NCBI GenBank assembly: GCA_013399015.1
Contig: VWZX01008607.1
Location: 1-64,000 of the forward strand
Origin: Galbula dea
Taxonomy: Eukaryota; Chordata; Aves; Piciformes; Galbulidae
Reading direction: 5' to 3'
Length of the DNA: 64,000 bases
Shown one piece after another: positions 1 to 11,759 of this stretch. The notes under the pieces were generated by a model. The model made no database searches. It was not told the origin of the DNA and was given only the letters and a program-made list of their open reading frames with translations. The position numbers and the translations under genes were made by a program. Every line of letters starts with the position of its first letter. Position 1 is the first letter of the stretch.

Positions 1-391
1 ACAGGCTGAAGGAATTGGGGTTGTTCATCCTGGAGAGAAGGCTTAGAGGCCTTTCAGTATCTGAAAGGGTATTATAAGGCAGAAGGAGAGAGACTTTTCT
101 CCTGGTCTGATTGCAACAGGACACAGGGGAATGTCTACAAGCTGAAGGAGGGGAAATTTAGGCTGGAGATTAGAAGGGGGTTCTTTACCCATAGGGTGGT
201 GAGGCACTGGAACGGTTTGCCCAGAGAGGTTGTGGAGCCCCTGTCCCTGGCAGTGTTTAAGGCCAGGCTGGATGTGGCCCTGAATGACCTGGTCTAGTGC
301 ATGTGGTGTCCCTGCCCATGTCAGGGTGGTTGGAACTAGATGATCTTTAAGGTCCCTTCCAACCTCAGCCATTCTATGATTCTATGATTCT
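1..391 (+). mobile_element. CR1 LINE 3' end, cut by window edge
   Basis: The segment translates in part like the C-terminal end of CR1 ORF2 (RLEIRRGFFTHRVVRHWNGL-type residues). It then runs through the usual CR1 3' untranslated end (GGTCCCTTCCAACC) into the diagnostic tandem ATTCTATG octamers at about 371-391. The element reads on the + strand and its 5' part is left of the window. Around 45-65 the frame seems to have lost a stretch, because the usual LRGDLIAL-type segment is missing, so this is a decayed copy. CR1 is the dominant avian non-LTR retrotransposon. Confidence 0.88.
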
Positions 392-1439
392 AAATAGGTT
401 TGTGAAGAAAACAATATATCAAAATGAGCAGGGCAGCAACTTTCTCCTTTAGCTGTGTGTGTTCTCAATGTTGAATGGGGAAACAAACAAACAAACAAGG
501 TGGCACTGGGGGCAAGGCAACTGGCTGGGATTGAAGAAACCCAGATTTACCTACCGCAGAAGTTTAGTCTTGCAGTGCAGGCACTGACATAGCTTGAAAA
601 GCAGATTTCATGGACAAAATTGGTCACAGTCTAGGCAAGAATTCCAATTGACAATAGGAAGCATTCAGCCTGGTTCTATCAAACATGCATAGTGCTACAC
701 TTGTAAAACTGATTCCAAAGCTCTTAGGGTAACAGGTGAGCGTCTGCACAACCTTAAGGAAAGCTGGTAATGAAAAACTCCTTGTGTAAGGTGGCAGGAG
801 GGAAGAAGGCACAAAGGACCTTGAAGCATATTTGAGAAAGATCTGAAGTATCTTGTCAATCACTACACATTCCTAGTCCTGAACCCAGCATACTAGCATA
901 CTATGTATGTGAGATACAAACCTCTGGGACCCTTAAAGAGAGACAAAACCAAGGACAATGTAATTTACTCAGGAGTGGTTGTTGTAGCTCTTGTTGCTTA
1001 GGTGGATTTTGAAAGCAATGTTTGCTTGCAGGGCCTTAAAACATCTCTTCCTTTTAAAGCTCTGCATCAGAAAAAAACCTCTCCTCAATGTCTGAGAAAT
1101 GTGAAGGTGGCTCACACAATTCTCATTACAACATGGGAAGCCTAGGGAGGCAACTACTGCAATTGAGGTTCTTGCTTCTGTGAGACATTCCCAGCACTGC
1201 TTATGCTCTGGGGTAAGGAAAGGAGAGAGTGCAGGGAAAGGGAGAGACTGAATCACCAGATCCTCAGGAAATTGATAGGAGTGAAAATATCTCACATTTC
1301 CTTGGCTAAGCTACTGTAGCATAATAGTTGTCTACAGTTTTCTTGGCTCATGATACAGAGTCTCTGGTCTCAAAAAGTCCAGCCCATGGGTTGTCACTTA
1401 ATACACACTGGTTAAATCCTGTAGAATCCTGTTCCTTTG
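392..1439. other. Intergenic, no gene seen
   Basis: Non-repetitive AT-rich sequence. It contains a short (AAAC)n run at about 481-498. Open frames here are short, lack family resemblance and have no splice-site support. Nothing else is recognised. Confidence 0.6.
481..498. repeat. (AAAC)n microsatellite
   Basis: Four and a half tandem copies of AAAC are directly visible. Confidence 0.85.
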
Positions 1440-1445
1440 GACCAC

Positions 1446-1980
1446 AGTAATCTTTGAAAAGGTTATTTCTGCAGGGAGAACAAGCACCTTGTACTGCTGG
1501 GATCTCCCACAAAGGAGGGATGGTAGGCCTTTGTTGTCGTAGGGATGGACACGTCAGGCAAGATTCACCAGCAGATAGCAATTTTATTAGTGGCAACATT
1601 ACTTTTATACTTTTACAGAAAGGATAATGACCAATTACCTTCCTACAGAAAGGGCACTAACCAATTAGTGACCAACACCTTCATACACAAAGTATACTGA
1701 CAAATTAGCAAGTGACACTGACTAGGTAAAAAAAACTACTACCATAAATGGGATAGAAACAGTGCACTACAAAAACATGTGAATGTGATAAGACTGACGC
1801 TGTAAGCTATGGGTAGGGTGGCATGCCAAGACTGTGTGCCTCCGTGTACCAGCTGCAAAGCTCCTGGTTAGCTGACTCCCACCTTCTCTCTCAGGCCACC
1901 TAACTTCTTGTGAGAAACTGACCTCTGCCTTGTCCAGCCTCCCCTCTGTAGCAGCCTGGCCCCTGCAGCCCACAATAACA
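1446..1980 (-). mobile_element. Solo LTR, endogenous retrovirus, ERVK-like size
   Basis: Read on the minus strand, the element starts TGTTATTGTGG at 1980 and ends ...TTACT at 1446, one base from the canonical TGT...ACA termini. The 6-bp word GACCAC flanks it exactly at 1440-1445 and 1981-1986, as expected for a target-site duplication. Inside, on the minus strand, there is a TATAAAAG box near 1604 and an AATAAA signal near 1582, in the right order for an LTR. No gag, pol or env sequence is attached, so it is a solo LTR. The 6-bp duplication fits ERVK-type integration. The family name is not recognised, and the terminal A-to-T change makes the left end less certain. Confidence 0.6.
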
Positions 1981-1986
1981 GACCAC

Positions 1987-2583
1987 AGACCTTGATTTAG
2001 CTAAGCCTTTCCATGAGAGAGCAAATACTGTGTTAGTTAATTTTTTTCTTCAGAATAACGGAGCTAACAATCTGGTTTAGGATTTTGCACTGTATTAAGC
2101 TATTAAAAACTAATTTATTAAGCAAGCAGCTGTTGCTTTCACTCAGTTTTACTTCATTATAATCTATCTGGGTGTATTTGTTTTTATTGATACTCAAGTT
2201 TTGCATTTCAGTCGTGTTCAGTTGTGTACAGCCAGAACATCCTATGACCTTTGAAGGAAATATAATGCTATTGTAGTTTTTAAATCCAGAAGCTTCTGAT
2301 AAGCCCCAGGGGAAAAAAAGTATCTAGTGCTGCTGAGTTACAATATATTTTGTTTAATCTTGGTTGAAGGGTGGGAGACACACTCAGGAGCCCTTTCTGC
2401 TTGCTTATGTGTCATATCAAGAGTGCCTTAATTGTTTCTCTTTTAATGTTTTGAGAATAAAGCTTGGAAAAATCTTTGGTTTATTTTTATCACGTAGCTA
2501 ACAATGGGAAATGAATCCAGCATTAAAAGAAGCATTTAATTTTCTTACTTATTCAGGATGAGGTGAATCAACACAACTTCTTT
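1987..2583. other. Intergenic, no gene seen
   Basis: AT-rich unique-looking sequence between two solo LTRs. No coding or RNA feature is recognised. Confidence 0.6.
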
Positions 2584-2588
2584 GTGGC

Positions 2589-3351
2589 TGTCCTGGTTTG
2601 GGTTAGAACAAAACTAATTCTTTTCAGAGATTTTACTTTTCAGTTCATGCTCCTCTGAGAAGCTGCACCTTCTGAAACAAGTTTTTACAGACACTGCCAG
2701 CTTCTAGCAGTGATAAGGCCTAATGTTTAGAGTTACTACCAGGGATTGGTATGCAAAGCAAAGTCTGCTAAATTTTGTGTCCCACATTGGGGGTGCAGAG
2801 TAAAGGCTGCACCTTCAGGGAGGAGCAGACAGGACAGGTGGCCCTAAATTGACCAACTAAGTATTCCATTCCATATATGTCATATTCAATATATAAACTG
2901 GGGGTCAGCTCCCCCTTGTTAGTGTTCTGCGAGTTGTTCTTAGCTTTTGCTTTGGTTCTGGCTCTCCCCTTCTCCTTCTTCTCCTGCGCTTCAGTGGTTG
3001 GCATCTGAGGAGAACTCTGTCTGTTCTTTCCTCGATCCTGATCCATAAATTCCTGTGTCCAGAACCAAGATCCAGCCCCTCAGCCTGACTCCATCTGCTG
3101 CTGAGGCCTTCTGCCACAGTATCAGTGGTGATGTAGTTATCATCAAGGGGGATTTGGGTTCAGTATTGGGTTCTGTACATATTTGTATATATTTCATTTA
3201 TCATTATTATTATTATTAAAGTAGTTTTATTTTCCAATCCACAAGTGTCTCTGTCTCTTTTATCCCCTTTCCCTTCGTGGAGGGACTGGAGAAGGAGGGA
3301 ACAGGGAGTTTGTCATCGGATTGGTGGTTGGCCCAGGCTCAACCCTCGACG
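2589..3351 (+). mobile_element. Solo LTR, family A copy 1 (5-bp TSD GTGGC)
   Basis: The LTR begins TGTCCTGGTTTGGG at 2589 and ends ...CCCTCGACG at 3351, where the final CA has become CG. It is flanked by perfect 5-bp duplications GTGGC at 2584-2588 and 3352-3356. A TATATAAA box lies at 2890-2897 and an ATTAAA signal at 3215-3220, followed by a (ATT)n-rich stretch and the usual 3' part. The 763-bp copy matches the elements at 12383-13189 and 62238-62985. No internal viral genes remain. A 5-bp duplication fits ERVL-like integration, but the named family was not checked. Confidence 0.88.
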
Positions 3352-3356
3352 GTGGC

Positions 3357-6300
3357 TTTCTAAGGCAGTGGGAAATCTTGCAAAGGTGTGTTGTTCATTT
3401 CAGTATCTGTTTAATAGTTTGCTTCAACACCAAAAAGCTCCTCAGAATTTGCTTCAAGTTATTGTGCTGTTGCCTTGCTCACATTCTGCCAAGACCAAGT
3501 AAATGCCTCCATGGCTTTCACTGGCAGGAGCAGAAGTTGTTTTTGTTGGAGGAGGATGTGTTAATGTACTGGGGAACAGCATCCTCTCTTCATGGGAGGC
3601 TGTTGTCAGTCCTTCACCTGTTTAATGTCTGTGGCTGAAGTGCTGTATATTTTTAAGCATGTTGTGTTCAGCGAATGTAAACTTTGGGCTGGCTGATGCA
3701 TGCTAACCTACGAGGTGACCATTCTCTCCTAGAAAGGTTAATAGGCTACTCAGCTCTGTGGAGTGCGAGAACAGAGGCTGCTCCTTCCTCTCCCTGCATG
3801 AGCAGAGCATGACTGCACCTTGTAACTGCTCAAACATGTGCTGCTGCTTATGTGTGAAGAACATTTGCCCATGTGTAGCTGTTAAACAGCTGAAGGTGAA
3901 ACACTTAACGTGTACTTTTCCTCACTCATTTCTCTGAAGTACTTATGTTTCCTACATACAAATACTTTCATGTTACCAATGGAGAATCAAATGGCAAATT
4001 GGGGTAAAATGGGGGCAAATTTGGGGGCCCTTATGTGAAAAGTTGAAAGCCTCCATTTGTCAGTATCTAACACTTCATACATGTGTGCACAGCTAAGCTT
4101 TCTATAGTTCTAAAGAATGGTTGTTGGTGACTTTGGCTGCAGTCCTGGCATGCAGTGCTTTCGTGTGCTTTCCACGTGTGAGTCAGGGATTTTCAACCTA
4201 GTTATATAGAAAGTAAAACCAGTTACAGTGGTTGCCTGTCTGAAAGTTGATGCCAATGGCTTGCTTGCCGTTACACAGGTACTTTGTGGTGAAGCATCCT
4301 GGCATGCTAAAGCAGCAAGCAATCCCTTGAATCTTAAAATCCTCTTTCTTTTCTCACTTCTGACTCATACAGAAGGCAGCTTCTGCAACAGAGTGAAAAG
4401 CGACGTGCAGACAGTAGTTTCTCTTTCACCACCTGGCTTTGCCTTCCTGCCCTTCTGCAGAATGAGGCGGAGTCCTCAGAAGGAAAACAGTATCTAATCT
4501 CATGGCTGGAAACAGAGTGCTTGCTCATGCAGGAGCTGTAGCGAGGTCACACAGCCTCCAATTTTAGTTCTATTTCTAAAGACTGGAGTACTCAAACAAC
4601 ACTTCCTTCCCCCTTTCCCTCCTGCTCCCGAGCCTTGGTTACTATAAATCTAACTACTCAAGGCCTAATGATAAACTATGGTGTTTATTCATGAGTTGGT
4701 GAGAAGAAAGGGCAGAAGATATATTTTATTAGCTTACCAAGTCTACGCACAAGGAGGATTGTTAAAGGATGAAAAGCCTTTTAGCCAAGCCCAAGAAAGT
4801 GCAAGTCCTCTCTTCTTCAGGAGATGACAGTGTTTGGTAGGGGAGTGATACTTAAGTCTCCTATATCTTTTCTTAATATCCTGCTGAGATAAAAATAATG
4901 ATTTATGTCAGTAAGTGTCAAGTTAGAGAGGAAGTGTTCAAATCCTTTAAGGATTTTACCATCATGCATGATGTGTGCAATCTAAAACACTAATAAGCTA
5001 CATCCACGGATAGACAGGACATAGGAGTGGGTTTTGCCCTACAAGTAAAGAAGCTTGAGATGGCTTGCATTACAGAAACTGGAGTGTCCCCAACACCACC
5101 ACCTCCCCAAAATCTTTCCATTTCTCAGCACTTAAGCTAGAAGTGATTACAGGAGAGATAGGGGGAATGGGAATCTTTGGGAAGGATTTTCAACTCTTCG
5201 CAGTGTTGAAGTGTGATAAAAAATTTAAATTTGATAGCTGAAGTCTGGCATTAGTCTCTGTCTACTGTTCAGTGATAACAGTTCCCTGGATTTTTCCCAA
5301 ACTCATTAGATATCGTAAGTCCCAGGAAAACCTAACAAGGATGTGTGCTAGGGCGAGGTCTCTGCTGAACCGAAGTATTGAACAATGACCATTCATATTA
5401 TTGATACAAACTAGTAAATCTTTGTTGGATAATCACAATGATGCCTCACAATTTAGGAGCTAAGGGATTCAGTAGCCTACTGATGCTAGCTGAGCTCTGG
5501 TAACTTCTGCAGTTGTGAATAAGCCAAGGTAAACCTAAGATCAACAATTTAGGTCAAATCTGTGTTACTGCTCTCTAAATTGCTTTCCACGGTGTATGCA
5601 CATGGCCAGCTTTCCTTTCATTCAGTAAGATACTTTGTATCAATTAAAAATATCACAATAGCTTTGAGCTTTTTTAGTCTCCTCATATTATTCCTTTATG
5701 CAAAGGTCCCTGTAATCTCTTTAGCAATTTCTGGGAAAGGAAGAGGGATTTTCCTGTACTCCAGGAACAGATCTGTAGTCTAAGCTACCATCCGAATCAT
5801 TAATATTTGTATATAAACATCACTATTTACTATAGAGAGCTCAACAACTTAAGTAGTACTTGCTGCATGTCCTTTTGTGGTAATCTTCGCTGCTTGGCTA
5901 GGTTCTTCACAGTGCAAGAAGAAAGAACATGTGTAATGTTTTCATCTCCATAAAGGGTAAGAAAGGATGTGTTTATTTTTATCCATTTAGAAAGAGATAA
6001 AGCTTAGATCAGATCTGGGACTTGAGTTCAGCACTCAGGTAGCAACACGTACCAAGGCTGAACCAGGCAAGTTAAATTGGATTTTGTTATCTGGTGCTAA
6101 AGGGTCTGGCATGCTTGTATCTTTAAAACATTAAACGCTAAATGTCATCAGATTCGAGATCCTTTAGGCAAGGCACAATGCTAATGTGAATGCCAGCTGC
6201 AAACCTGTTTTGGTGTGAGACTCCATGAACTTGTTGAAAATGGTTTTCCAACACCTTTAAACTATCAATACCTTGACTGGGAAATTTGTTTGGAAATATC

Positions 6301-6769
6301 ACTGCGCATCCATGTTGCATTTTTTTAACCTCTGTCTAACAAAGACAATATTGCTGGTGTATATAGGCTCAAGTGGGTCGATAAGTGGGTAACAGATACA
6401 TGTGACATACTGGAAAACCACTTACCAAACAATAGTCAAGGTCACTCCATGTCATCTCTGCAGTGTGTGGGAGAATTGCAGAGCCATGTCCTTCTCATCT
6501 ACTCTTCCAACCAGGAGAAATGTGAAGTCCTATTTGCAGATCGATGCAAAAATAGATTGACTTCAGAAAAGAAGGAAGACTGGGTTGCAGGAGCTGGTTA
6601 CTATGGCTATATGCATTACTCACTCTAAATGGAGAAAACAAGCCAACAATCACTGTCTAACTATATTTGTGTATGAAGGAAGCTCATTGCCAGCAGCTAT
6701 GTGAAGGTGTCATGCTGAAAATCTAACTTTGTTCATGCCAGTCAAAGACTTAGTGACTTTTGTGCATTT
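3357..6769. other. Intergenic 3.4 kb, no gene seen
   Basis: Unique-looking AT-rich DNA. Open frames are all below 90 codons with no recognisable motif. A G-rich patch with three runs of four or five G lies near 4000-4027. No repeat or gene is recognised. Confidence 0.6.
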
Positions 6770-8280
6770 CACAGAATCACAGAATCATTACGGTTGGAAA
6801 GGACCTTCAAGATCATCTAGTCCAACCGATAGCCCTACACTACTCTTACCCCTAAATCATCCCCTGAAGAAAAACATCTATCCGCTTCTTAAAAATCTCC
6901 AGGGATGGTGACTCCCCCCCCTCCCTGGGCAGCCTATTCCAATACCTCACCACTCTTTCAGTAAAGAAATTCTTCCTAATATCTAATCTAAATCTACCCT
7001 GGCTCAGCTTAAGCCCATTCCCTCTAGTCCTGTCACTAGTCACAAGGGAGAAGAGGCCAACACCCGCCTCCCTAGAATGGCCTTTCAAGTAGCTGAAGAG
7101 AGCGATAAGGTCTCCCCTCAGCCTCCTCTTCGCCAGGCTAAACAAGCCCAGCTCCCTAAGCCTCTCCTCATAAAGCCTGTTTTCCAGACCCCTGACTAGC
7201 TTTGTTGCCCTTCTCTGCACCCTCTCTAGTAGCTCAATGTCCTTCCTAAACTGCGGTGCCCAAAACTGCACACAGTACTCGAGGTGTGGCCTCACCAGTG
7301 CCGAGTACAGTGGCAAGATCACCTCCCTGCTCCTACTGGTCACACTATTCCTGATGCAAGCCAGGATGCCATTGGCCTTCTTAGCCACCTGGGCACACTG
7401 CTGACTCATGTTCAGCCGGCCGTCAATCAGCACCCCCAGGTCCTTCTCTGCTGGGGAGCTCTCCAGCCACACCTTCCCGAGCCTGTAGCGCTGCTGGGGG
7501 TTGTTACGCCCAAAATGCAGGACTTTACATTTAGCCTTATTAAAACTCATCCCATTGGTCTCTGCCCATCTATCCAGCCTATCTAGGTCCCTCTGCAGAG
7601 CCTGCCTACCCTCAAGCAGATCGACACTCCCACCCAGCTTAGTGTCATCTGCAAACTTACTAAGGGTGCACTCTATCCCCTCATCCAAGTCATCAATAAA
7701 GATGTTGAACAGGAGAGGCCCCAACACTGACCCCTGAGGGACACCACTCGTGACCGGCCGCCAACCAGACTTGACTCCATTGAGCACAACCCTCTGGACT
7801 CGGCCATCCAACCAGTTTTTGATCCAGCCAAGGGTGTGCTCATCCAAGCCACGAGCAGCCAGTTTCTCAAGGAGAATGCTGTGGGAAACTGTGTCAAACG
7901 CCTTGCTAAAGTCAAGGTAGACAACATCCACAGCCCTTCCTTCATCTAATAAGCGGGTTACCCCATCACAGAAGGAGATCAGGTTAGTCATACAGGACCT
8001 GCCTTTCGTGAAGCCATGCTGAGTGGACCCGCTCCCCTGGCCGCTCTGCAAGTGCTGCAGAAGCGTACTCAGGATGATCTGCTCCATCAGCTTTCCTGGC
8101 ACAGAAGTCAGACTGACAGGCCTGTAATTTCCCAGATCATCCTTCCTTTCCTTCTTATATATGGGGGTAACATTGGCTGATTTCCAGTCTGCTGGTACCT
8201 CCCCAGTCAGCCAGGACTTTTGAAAAATGATGCAAAGTGGCTTAGTGAGCACGTCCGCCAGCTGTTCAACTTCCCTTTCC
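6770..8280 (-). mobile_element. CR1 LINE, 5'-truncated, long open RT frame
   Basis: The minus-strand element ends at about 6770 with the CR1 tail, seen on the + strand as CACAGAATCACAGAATCATT. It extends 5' to about 8280, where homology stops with an in-frame TAG just outside. It holds the C-terminal two thirds of ORF2. A near-identical short copy of its 3' end lies at 38419-38623, so the subfamily was active fairly recently. A (TTA)n run follows at 8315-8334 on the 5' side. Confidence 0.93.
6852..8252 (-). CDS. CR1 ORF2 fragment: reverse transcriptase and C-terminal domain
   Basis: An uninterrupted frame of 466 codons, which stays open upstream to 8279. It has no ATG, so it is a 5'-truncated piece of a longer polyprotein and not a stand-alone gene. 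Visible reverse-transcriptase motifs in order are NYRPVSL (about 42-48), YLDFSKAFD (112-120, with the first catalytic Asp), GVPQGSVLGPLLF (170-182) and FADD (200-203, the catalytic Asp pair). The C-terminal region ends in the FFTERVVRYWNRLP-type stretch typical of CR1. The apurinic endonuclease domain at the N-terminus is missing. The frame is intact but the element lacks its 5' end, so autonomous movement is not expected. Confidence 0.85.
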   Translation of the reverse strand: MLTKPLCIIFQKSWLTGEVPADWKSANVTPIYKKERKDDLGNYRPVSLTSVPGKLMEQIILSTLLQHLQSGQGSGSTQHGFTKGRSCMTNLISFCDGVTRLLDEGRAVDVVYLDFSKAFDTVSHSILLEKLAARGLDEHTLGWIKNWLDGRVQRVVLNGVKSGWRPVTSGVPQGSVLGPLLFNIFIDDLDEGIECTLSKFADDTKLGGSVDLLEGRQALQRDLDRLDRWAETNGMSFNKAKCKVLHFGRNNPQQRYRLGKVWLESSPAEKDLGVLIDGRLNMSQQCAQVAKKANGILACIRNSVTSRSREVILPLYSALVRPHLEYCVQFWAPQFRKDIELLERVQRRATKLVRGLENRLYEERLRELGLFSLAKRRLRGDLIALFSYLKGHSREAGVGLFSLVTSDRTRGNGLKLSQGRFRLDIRKNFFTERVVRYWNRLPREGGESPSLEIFKKRIDVFLQGMI

Positions 8281-8314
8281 TAGAAAACTGTCAGTAATTT
8301 CTGTATCTGTATTT

Positions 8315-8334
8315 TTATTATTATTATTATTATT
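8315..8334. repeat. (TTA)n microsatellite
   Basis: About seven tandem copies of TTA lie next to the 5'-truncated end of the CR1 element. Confidence 0.85.
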
Positions 8335-10170
8335 CTAAGGATGGATACATTGCATACAGTGTATCAGTACTGGATGAATGTATGCACCTAGACGAAGAAA
8401 GCAGTGCAATGGCAACCAACTCTCTTAAGCTCTGCAATTAGTTCTCTATGGTTCTGATGCACATTTGGGTGAGGATGGAAGCAAAGATTTTTCTGCTATG
8501 GAAAATCCCTGTTCATCAACTGCAGTACGAAAGGAAGGCCCAGAGTTTCCACCAGGACCAGTATATCTTGGCAAGTAAGAGGCAGAATAATCCAACTTAG
8601 AAAATAAAGCTTCCTTTTTTTTTTTTTAACATAACATATTTTCATACCCCAAAATAGTCCATATTTTTGTCAGTCGCATTAAATTTTGCAGCTAAGCCTT
8701 CTGTTGTAAATTTGGATTCTCTGAAAAACATCAGTGATGATTTTTTAAAAATTTATGTACATTTTTCTATAGCTATATAAATAAAAATATTGGGGTTTTG
8801 TCCTGCAGAAGCTATTGTTAAGAAGATCACATTATTTCCTCTAGCAAAGGCAAGGCACAGGCACCAGACTAGCATGTAGAAAGGTGAGATGAATAACAAT
8901 CTGCATCCACAGGGCAATACAGCAACAGCTCTTCAACCAAAACCATTCCAAAATGTTCTTTCAGTGAATAGGTTTGAACAGATATTAGTTGCTAATGGGA
9001 AGTCTTTGTGGGTCAGGCTGGAGAGATCAAAACCTGAAGTTTTCTGTTGAGTGAGGTTAGATGAAAATGTTACGCAACTGGGCTTGTGGTCATGTCAAAT
9101 GAGCTGTTTGCTGTTTTCATGATGCTGAGCCACTTGTATTTGAAGTCAATCTTCAGAGGCCCCCACTGAGGCAGGGCATATTTCCCATTAGTGAGCAATC
9201 TAGCTTTGTATCCTCATACCAGATGTGTTGGTTTTTTGGTTCTTTCCCTTTTCTAGACCATTGTGTGAGACTGAAGGGCATAAAACTTGTGTATTTGACA
9301 AGTACTTCTGTTTTATGTATTAACCCTCCAACATATAATTTGATTTTTTTCTCACCATCTCTTTCATGTTTTTTTTCCTGTAAAGACAAAATGTCTATTT
9401 CAATTACAAAACCAATTATTTGAAATCACTTCTGTTACAATAGGATTAGCTGCTGCTGGGGAGCTAGAGTGATTCTAAAGGAAGTTATGCCTGTAACCTC
9501 ACTGGAAATTTTGGCTGCCGCTCACTGTGGTACAAAGGCAATGCCCAGCCAAACTTGGTGACGATCTTTCAGTGGATTTCAGTCTAGATATGTAGTGCAG
9601 CCTATCTGCAAAGGATTCTGTGGGTTTCTCTGGGTGGTCCAGCATGGACTTTTCTCACTGTGGCCTCCCCAGCCCTTTCTCCTGTAACTCCTGGTGTTTC
9701 AGCGCTCCCGTCTCTGCCCTCGTCAAACACTGCTGAAGTGGTGAGAGCTTGCAGTAGCTCAGTGTGTTGCACCTCAGCCCTTTCTGGCCTCATCCTGCTG
9801 TGCCTTTTCAGAATCTAATGTGGTGTTAAACACGATGTGCTCATCCAGCAAAATAGAAATGCCCTGTGAAGAAAGGAGGCTGAGCAGGAACAGTCTGTGC
9901 TTTGGGTGTTCTGCTGATGACAGGATTTCAGCTCTAGCACCAGCCTTTGTGTCTCACTGGTACTGAGCCTGTGTGGCAGGAGCCTGGTACAGTGAAAGAA
10001 GGTGAGTGCAGGGGTGGTGGACTCTACCACGGCTCAGCTGCGCTACAGCGGTAATTCGTATGATCAGTTTGGCAGACAAGGAAAAAAAGTGTTTTATCTA
10101 GTACTAAGCTGTAAGCATGGAGCATCATAGCTGCAACGGAAGAGGTTAGAAGATAAACTTGTTTTCACAT

Positions 10171-10240
10171 TTGTAAATATATATATGTTTTGATATACAT
10201 ACAGACATAGAAATATATGTGTGTATTTATGTATGTATTT
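10171..10240. repeat. TA/TG-rich simple sequence
   Basis: Alternating purine-pyrimidine low-complexity sequence with (TA)n and (TATG)n-like words. Edges are approximate. Confidence 0.6.
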
Positions 10241-11759
10241 TACAAGCACATACCAGCCAGTTGCTCCAGAACATTGCTGCTGGAGAGAAGGGCGTCATGT
10301 CCATTTTTGGAGGTGTTTTCCATTTGACCAATAAGAAGCATGAAGTCATTAGTCTGTATGAGAAGCGCAGACTTGTGCTTTTCTGAGCTTGTGACAGAAG
10401 GTAATGCCTCTAGAAACATATTTGCTTTAAAAACTGACCTTATTTTTTCAAGGAGCTTTGCTGACCAAGTTTTCTGTTGGAGATTATCAACTCAGCATAG
10501 CTGTGCTTGGGATGAAACAGTGTCTTGTCTTTGCTTACAGAGTGGAAATGCTAAAAAACACAGTGTTTCCTGCAGTGCTGCCTTTCTATTGAGCGTCACG
10601 CCAATCACATCAGGTTTATTCTGTTGGCACCTGCAATATTAACACAGTATCCCCTCACACGGCAATTATTTCACCAATTAAACTGTAACTGCATTTTTAG
10701 TTTAGTTTACAGCTAGTATAAGGTAAACACAACATGGAAAACAATCCTTGACAGAAAGTGGAGTTATGACTTGGAGAGTTACAGAAGTAAAAAATTGAAA
10801 GATATCTTCTGTCTAAAAAGTTATGAATATTTTGCTTTCTTTCCCCCTCACCTACTCTGAAAAATAAACCTCCATGGCAGCAAAACTAGGCACTCCCCAA
10901 GGACTGCCCCCACTTCTGCTCATACCTGTGAGGTAAGCTCTGAATCCTTGAAGCTGAAACCTAGAATAAGGGAGGGAAGGTGAAGGAATCTAATTGTTTT
11001 AGAGGAGCTTGGCGCCCAGAGCTAGAACATGCTGTGTGTGAAGGCCTGGAAGTATTTCAGGGCAGAGCTGCCTATTGAAATGAAAATGTGTTTTTCAGGT
11101 TGCTTGAGCACAGAGACTGGAGCATAGTCACAGGCTGAAGTATGAGTAATGAAGTGTCCTGTCTTTGAAGCCAGACTGTGTAATACAAACCCTAGAGAGA
11201 TGTTCATGGATTTTTATTTTTCTCCCTGCATTGATCAAGGCTAAAATACTTCTGCCTGTCAACTCCAGAAAGGCGTTATAGAATCGGGCTGTGGTAATTC
11301 TAATGAGGTGCTGTGCAAACAAATGCTTAGTTAATGAATACTGAAAAGATTAAACTGAATTACTTACATACATTATTAGGGTTTTTAAGCCCCTTCCTTA
11401 CCCCTGTGGTTATAGATAATATGGATAAAAACAAACAAACACAAACCAATCAAATTTGCTAATGGCAATTAGCAAATGTGGCAATTAAATGGCAATTAAA
11501 AATGTGAAAGTAGAGAAAAGGATGCACAGCCGTTCTGAAAACATGCTGTTACATACTCTTTGACCTGATGGGCAGAGTGGGATGATCAAGATTGGTGGAG
11601 ACTGAAAACTTATGACAAAAGGAATAGGGGAATTTTGATACATGGCAGAAACTTTCTTTCCCTTCCCAAGTACCCCTCCAGAGCTCAAAAAGCTGAGAGC
11701 ACTTATTTAATTAGGCTCTGTTTTTACAGTTTTCACCCTCCTATTTTTCTTTGTCAGTT

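Noticed and set aside
2768..3197. Lys/Arg-rich minus-strand frames
   Set aside because: They lie inside the solo LTR and differ between LTR copies; no retained viral or cellular gene.
3245..3638. Plus-strand frames of 85 and 105 codons
   Set aside because: They cross the 3' end of the LTR into unique DNA and have no family resemblance.
3985..4030. G-rich patch as a four-tract G-quadruplex
   Set aside because: Only three runs of four or more G are present on the + strand, so it does not meet the usual four-tract pattern.
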